Under the pieces are notes generated by a model that saw only the letters and a program-made list of their open reading frames with translations, was not told the DNA's origin and did no database searches. Below are positions 55,001-61,000 of a stretch of 64,000 nucleotides of DNA, in pieces. The stretch is from Arcicella sp034931005 (GTDB taxonomy: Bacteria > Bacteroidota > Bacteroidia > Cytophagales > Spirosomataceae), in the NCBI RefSeq assembly GCF_034931005.1, contig NZ_JAYGIN010000027.1, positions 36,520 to 100,519 on the forward strand, in the 5' to 3' direction. Numbering within the stretch: position 1 is the stretch's first letter; every line of letters begins with the position of its first letter. The translations under genes were made by a program, and so were the position numbers.

Positions 55001-58000
55001 TAGGTGTTCCTGTGCTACTGATAAACTCTAAACCTGTTGGCATAAAATCTTTTACCTGCACATTTTGAGCAGTGTCTGGCCCTGAGTTTTTCACATAAAT
55101 CGTGAATGTAACATTACTTCCAATTGATGGAGTATGATTTGACACCAATTTACGCAAAGATAAATCTGCGGCTTTTTGAGTATTTATCGATACCGAATCA
55201 CGGTTATTTTTGGTGTCGGGGTCAGTTTGGTCAGCTTTTATGATGATACCCGTATTTTGGATATTTCCTGATTTAATAATCTTTGCAACTACCGTTAATG
55301 TCTGACTTGTGCCTACTGCCAAACTACCGATTCCTGCCGTAATTTTTCCTTCCAGATTCAAGAAATCAACTCCTGATACAAAAGCCAAACTATTTGGTAA
55401 TGAATCTATTACCACAATATTTGTCGCTAAACTTGGACCATTATTTTTTACAACAATCGTATAACTAATATTATCTCCTACATGATAAGGCCCTGCTGAA
55501 ACGCTTTTTTTGATTGACAAATCTGCTGCCTGTGTCGTGAAACTTATACCGTCAGTATCGTCTTCTCCGTTGCTTGTTCCATTATTTGGCGAAGAATCTG
55601 GGTCGAATTGGTCGGCTTTTGAAATTTCAGCGTTATTTGTAAGTTGTGAATTACTGATTGAAAAATTGTTCTTCGCTTGAAATGTTAAAGAAACCGTTTG
55701 TCCAACTTTTACGGTATCAATATTTCCTGTTAAAATATTGCCTGACAGGCTGAAACCCCCAACGGATGTTGCTGTGCTACTCACAAATTGTAAACCTACT
55801 GGCAGTACATCTTTGACCTCAATATTGGTCGCATTGTTAGGGCCTGCATTGCTTACTTTGATGGTGTAAGTAACAATGTCGCCTAAATTCGGTGAGGTAT
55901 TTGAGATTTGTTTTTGCAAACTCAAATCAGCTTGTTGTCCATTCAGCATGGCTCTACCAATATCATCCTGACCGTCGTCAGTCCCTGTATTTGGTTGAGA
56001 ATCAGGGTCAAATTGGTCAGAAGAAATAATTTCAGCCTTGTTTATAATGGCACCTGCTTTTGTAACACGAGCTACAAAACTCAATTTGGCCGTTCCATTA
56101 GGTACAATTACTGGTATGTTTTTAGAAATCAATGCTCCGCTATTATCGACAAAATCAATAGGTGAAACCAATTCTAAACCCGATGGCAAAATATCTTTTA
56201 CCCGTACATTGGTTGCAGTATCAGAACCAATATTGGTAACGGTCAAAGTAAACGTTACAGCATCGCCTACACTTGCCAGTGGATTACTCACAATTTTTGA
56301 TAGGCTCAAATCTGCTACTTGCAAACTAATCGTTACACGGTCTTGGTCGTCTTCGCCATTTTCGGTACCATTATTTGGTTTAGAATCCGTGTCAAATTGG
56401 TCAGCTTTGGTAATTTCAGCTTTGTTTGTAATTGGCTGACGAGTATCTGCGGTTGATAAAACCTTTGCAATAAAAGTAAATAATTTCGTTTCGTTGGCTT
56501 TAATGGTATCCGTTTTTGCCGTCAGGATTGTTCCTTGTTGGATAAAATCAGTGCCGGCAGGCGTTCCTGTACTTACAAATGATAACCCTGTTGGTAAATA
56601 ATCTTTTACCTCCACATTAGTTGCCACCGATGCCCCTGCATTCTTTACTGAAATGGTATAAGTAATGTGTTCGCCTACATTTGGTTTGAGTTTAGACACT
56701 GTTTTTTTCAAACTCAAATCAATTTGATTTACTACCACTCCTACATTATCCGTATCGTCTTCTGTATTTTCAGTGCCATTATTAGGCTTAGAATCTGAGT
56801 CAAATTGGTCTGATTTGGTGATTTGTGCTTTATTGATTTTCTCACCTGCTTCAGTCAGTTTTGCAATAAATGATATTGTTTGAGAACCGCCCACCGCAAT
56901 TGTTGGAATTTTCCATAAAAGCGTATCGGCATTCAATTTAAAGTCTTCGACAGGTGTTCCTTTTGAAGACACAAAAATAATTCCCGAAGGCAACACATCT
57001 TTTACTTGTACATTCGTTGCCAAATCTGGGCCTGCGTTGGACACAGTGATGCTATATATCACATTGTCGCCCAAATTTACCACTGATTTATCAACCGTTT
57101 TGCGTAAACTCAAATCAGCAGTTTGTGGTATGATGGTAATTTTATCGGTATCATCTTGACCGTCTTGCGTTCCAGAATTTGGTTTAGAATCTGGGTCAAA
57201 TTGGTCAGATTTCGTGATTTGAGCCTTATTTATGATTGACGCAGGTTGAGAAACCTGTGCTACAAATGTCAAATCTTTAATTTGATTTACCGAAACGCTG
57301 TCAATATTTGCAATTAAAGTATCGCCTGTTTTTACAAAATCAGTTGATGAAATGAACGTTAAACCACTTGGTAAAATATCCTTCACCTGTACGTTGGTTG
57401 CTTTGCTTGGCCCTGCATTAAAAACACGTAAAGTATAGGTAATGGCATCACCCACGTTTGGACGAATATTTGATACCAATTTATCTAAACTTAAATCCGC
57501 TTGCTGACCGCTGATTGTGACTGAACCAACATCATCCTGACCGTCTTCTGTACCTGTATTTGGTTGTGAATCAGCATCATAAGTGTCAGATTTTATAATC
57601 TCAGCTTTGTTGGTAATTTTTCCAGCTTGCGTAATTCTTGCCTTGAATGTCAATACTTCTGGCGTGCCTTTTATGACAATTGGAAGGGTTTTGCTTAATA
57701 AAATATTCCCAGCGAACAGACTAAAGTCTGTGCTACTCACAAACTCTAAACCAATCGGCAAAATATCTTTTACCTGTACATTGGTCGCTATATCTCCACC
57801 GTCATTCTTTACGGTCAAAGTGAAGGTTACAACATCGTTGATATTGGGGTCGGCAGGCGTTCCTGCGGCAGGCGTTCCTGTTGGATTGCTCACGGTCTTG
57901 GTCAAACTCAAATCTGCCTGACGAATTCTTACCGTTGCTGAATCTTTATCGTTTGTCGTAACTAAGTCTGGAATTTGTGGATTAATGAGTTGTACCACAT

Positions 58001-61000
58001 TTTTCAGCGTGTTACTGAATGCACTAATTTTCGCATTGTAAGTAAGCGTTTTGGTTTCTCCAACTAACAAATTCTGAACTTGGCTCGTTAACGTATTTCC
58101 TTGATTTACAAAGTCTGAGCTGCCAGGCGTTCCTGTGCTTACAAATGTTAAACCCGTTGGCAAAATATCTTTCACCGTTACATTAGTCTGTGTATCCGTT
58201 CCGTTGTTTTTTACTTTGATTGAATATGTAATTACGTCGCCTACATTGAAAACTGAATCGGAAGCAATTTTTTGAATTGACAAATCGGCAGAACGTCCGT
58301 AAACGCTTGTACTGTCGGTATCATCTTCGCCATTTTGTGTGCCATTGTTTGGACTTGAATCCAAATCAAATTGGTCACTTTTTGTAATTTCTGCTTTGTT
58401 CGTTGTGTTCACAGATTGGGAAATCTGTGCTATATAAACCAATTCTCTTGTTGAACCAACTGGTAAATTTTGAACAGTTCCTGTTAAAATTCCTGCATTA
58501 TTTACTACGTCATTTGATGAAATAAATGTCAATCCTGCTGGTAAAATGTCTTTAACGTCAACATTAGTTGCCGTTGATGGCCCTGCATTGGTAACTTTTA
58601 AACGATACGTTAAAATATCGCCTACGTTAAATACCGCAATGCCATTCGCATTAATCACCGAAGCATTATCCACTGATTTTTTCAAACTCAAATCGGCAAT
58701 TTGTGGTTTTATGACGGCATCATCTGTATCATCTTGACCGTCATTTACGCCTGTATTTGGTTGAGAATCAGGGTCAAATTGGTCAACTTTACTAATTTCT
58801 GCTTTGTTAATAATGGTTACAGGTTGGGAAACCTGTGCTACAAAAGTCAATACTCTTGGCGTTCCAACTTGTATGGTTAAAGGTGTTAAATTTGTTAGAG
58901 TATCTCCAGACAGACTAAAGTCTGAGGTACTTACCAAACTCAAACCTGCTGGCAAAATATCTTTCACCTGTACGCCCGTAGCCACATCTGGCCCTGCATT
59001 GCGAACCGTGATGGTATAAGTTACCGTTTCACCTACATTTGGTTCGGCAAGCGTTCCTGCGGCATTTGAAACCGATTTCTCTAAACTCAAATCAGCTTGT
59101 TGTCCACTAATAATTACACCACCTGTATCATCCTGACCGTCTTCTGTACCTGTATTTGGTTGAGAATCAGGGTCGAATGTATCAGATTTTGAGATTTCTG
59201 CTTTGTTTACCACCGACATAGGTTGGGAAACCTGTGCTACGAAAGTCAATTTAACACTATCATTCGGAGCAATTTTTGGGATATTATTGCTTGTTAAAGT
59301 TGTTAATGACAGGGTAAAGTCTGCGGCAGGCGTTCCTGTGGTACTGATGAACAATAATCCCGATGGTAACACGTCTTTTACCTGCACATTTCTGGCGGTA
59401 TCTGGCCCTGCATTTTTAACGGTAATGGTATAAGTAATTTGCTCGTTTACATTTGGCAAACGATTACTTACGACTTTCGTCAAACTTAAATCGGCGGCAG
59501 GTTGCGTACTAATCACCTCATTATCAGTATCATCTTCGCCATTGGCGGTACCGTTATTTGGACTCGAATCTGGGTCAAATTGGTCAGCTTTGGTAATTTG
59601 TGCTTTGTTATTAATTGTGCCAGATTGCGTAATTTTTGCTTGATAATTTAAGATTACGCTGGTACCAATTGCCAAACCTGTAATGTTCGCTTTGAGCGTT
59701 CCTGCGGTATTGATGAACGATGTACTTCCTACAAAACTTAAACCCGTTGGCAAAATATCCGTTACCTCAATATTTGTCGCTAAATCCGTTCCTGCATTAT
59801 TTACCGTGATGCTGTACGTTACAATATCACCCACATTGTAAGTCCCTGCTGAAACCGTTTTTTGCAGACTCAAATCCGCCTGTTGCGTCTGAATGGTTAC
59901 GCCATTTTGGTCGTCTTGTCCGTCTTTTGTTCCTGTATTCGGCTGTGAGTCAGCATCATACTGGTCAGACTTTAAAACTTCCGCACGGTTTTCAATTGCT
60001 CCTGCTTGAACCACTTTCGCTTGGAAAGTCCAAATACTTGAATTTCCAACGGCAATTGAATCAACGTTTTTAGACGTTAAAGAATCGTTTGAATTTGTAA
60101 AATCGGCAGATGCAACAAAGTCTAAACCTGTCGGCAAAATATCTTTCACCTGTACATTTGTTGCTTTATTTGGCCCTGCATTAAATACTTTTACGGTGTA
60201 AGTAATCACTTCGCCAACGTTTGGTTTTAAGTTAGAAACTAATTTTTCCAAACTCAAATCAGCTTGTTGAGCATTGATTAATACACCATCAGTATCATTT
60301 TCGTTATTCTCCGTTCCATTATTTGGCGTTGAATTCGGGTCTGCTTGGTCAGATTTCGTAATTTCTGCTTTGTTCAAAATCGTACCCGCCTTCATAACCT
60401 TCGCTTGGAAAGTCAATGATATTTCTTGCCCAACCGCAATTGAAGCTATATTATTGGAAGTCAGAATATTAGTCGATGACAGACTGAAGTCTGTGGTACT
60501 GATAAACGTCAATCCATCTGGTAAAATATCCTTCGCCTGAACGTTGGTCGCATTATCTAAACCATTATTTTTAATTTTAATCGTGTAAGTAATCACATCA
60601 CTAACTTGTGGATTGGTATTGCTTACAGATTTCTTCAAACTCAAATCAGCCGAGCGAGATTTTACGCTTACTGAATCCGTATCATCTTCACCATCGCTTG
60701 TTCCAGAATTTGGATTTGAATCTGGGTCAAATTGGTCGGCTTTACTGATTTCAGCCCGATTAATTATTTGTGAGTTGGTGAGTGGTAAGTTGGTGGTTTT
60801 TGCTACGAATGTTACCGATTTTTTCTCGCCATTGGCAATATTTGGAATTTGAGCGGTGAGGATATTTCCTTGTTGGATAAAGTCCGAACTACTTACAAAT
60901 TGTAAACTCGTTGGCAAAATATCTTTTACCTCAATATTCGTTGCCGTTGATGGGCCCGAATTGGTAACTTCAATGGTATAAGTTACGTTTTCACCCACAT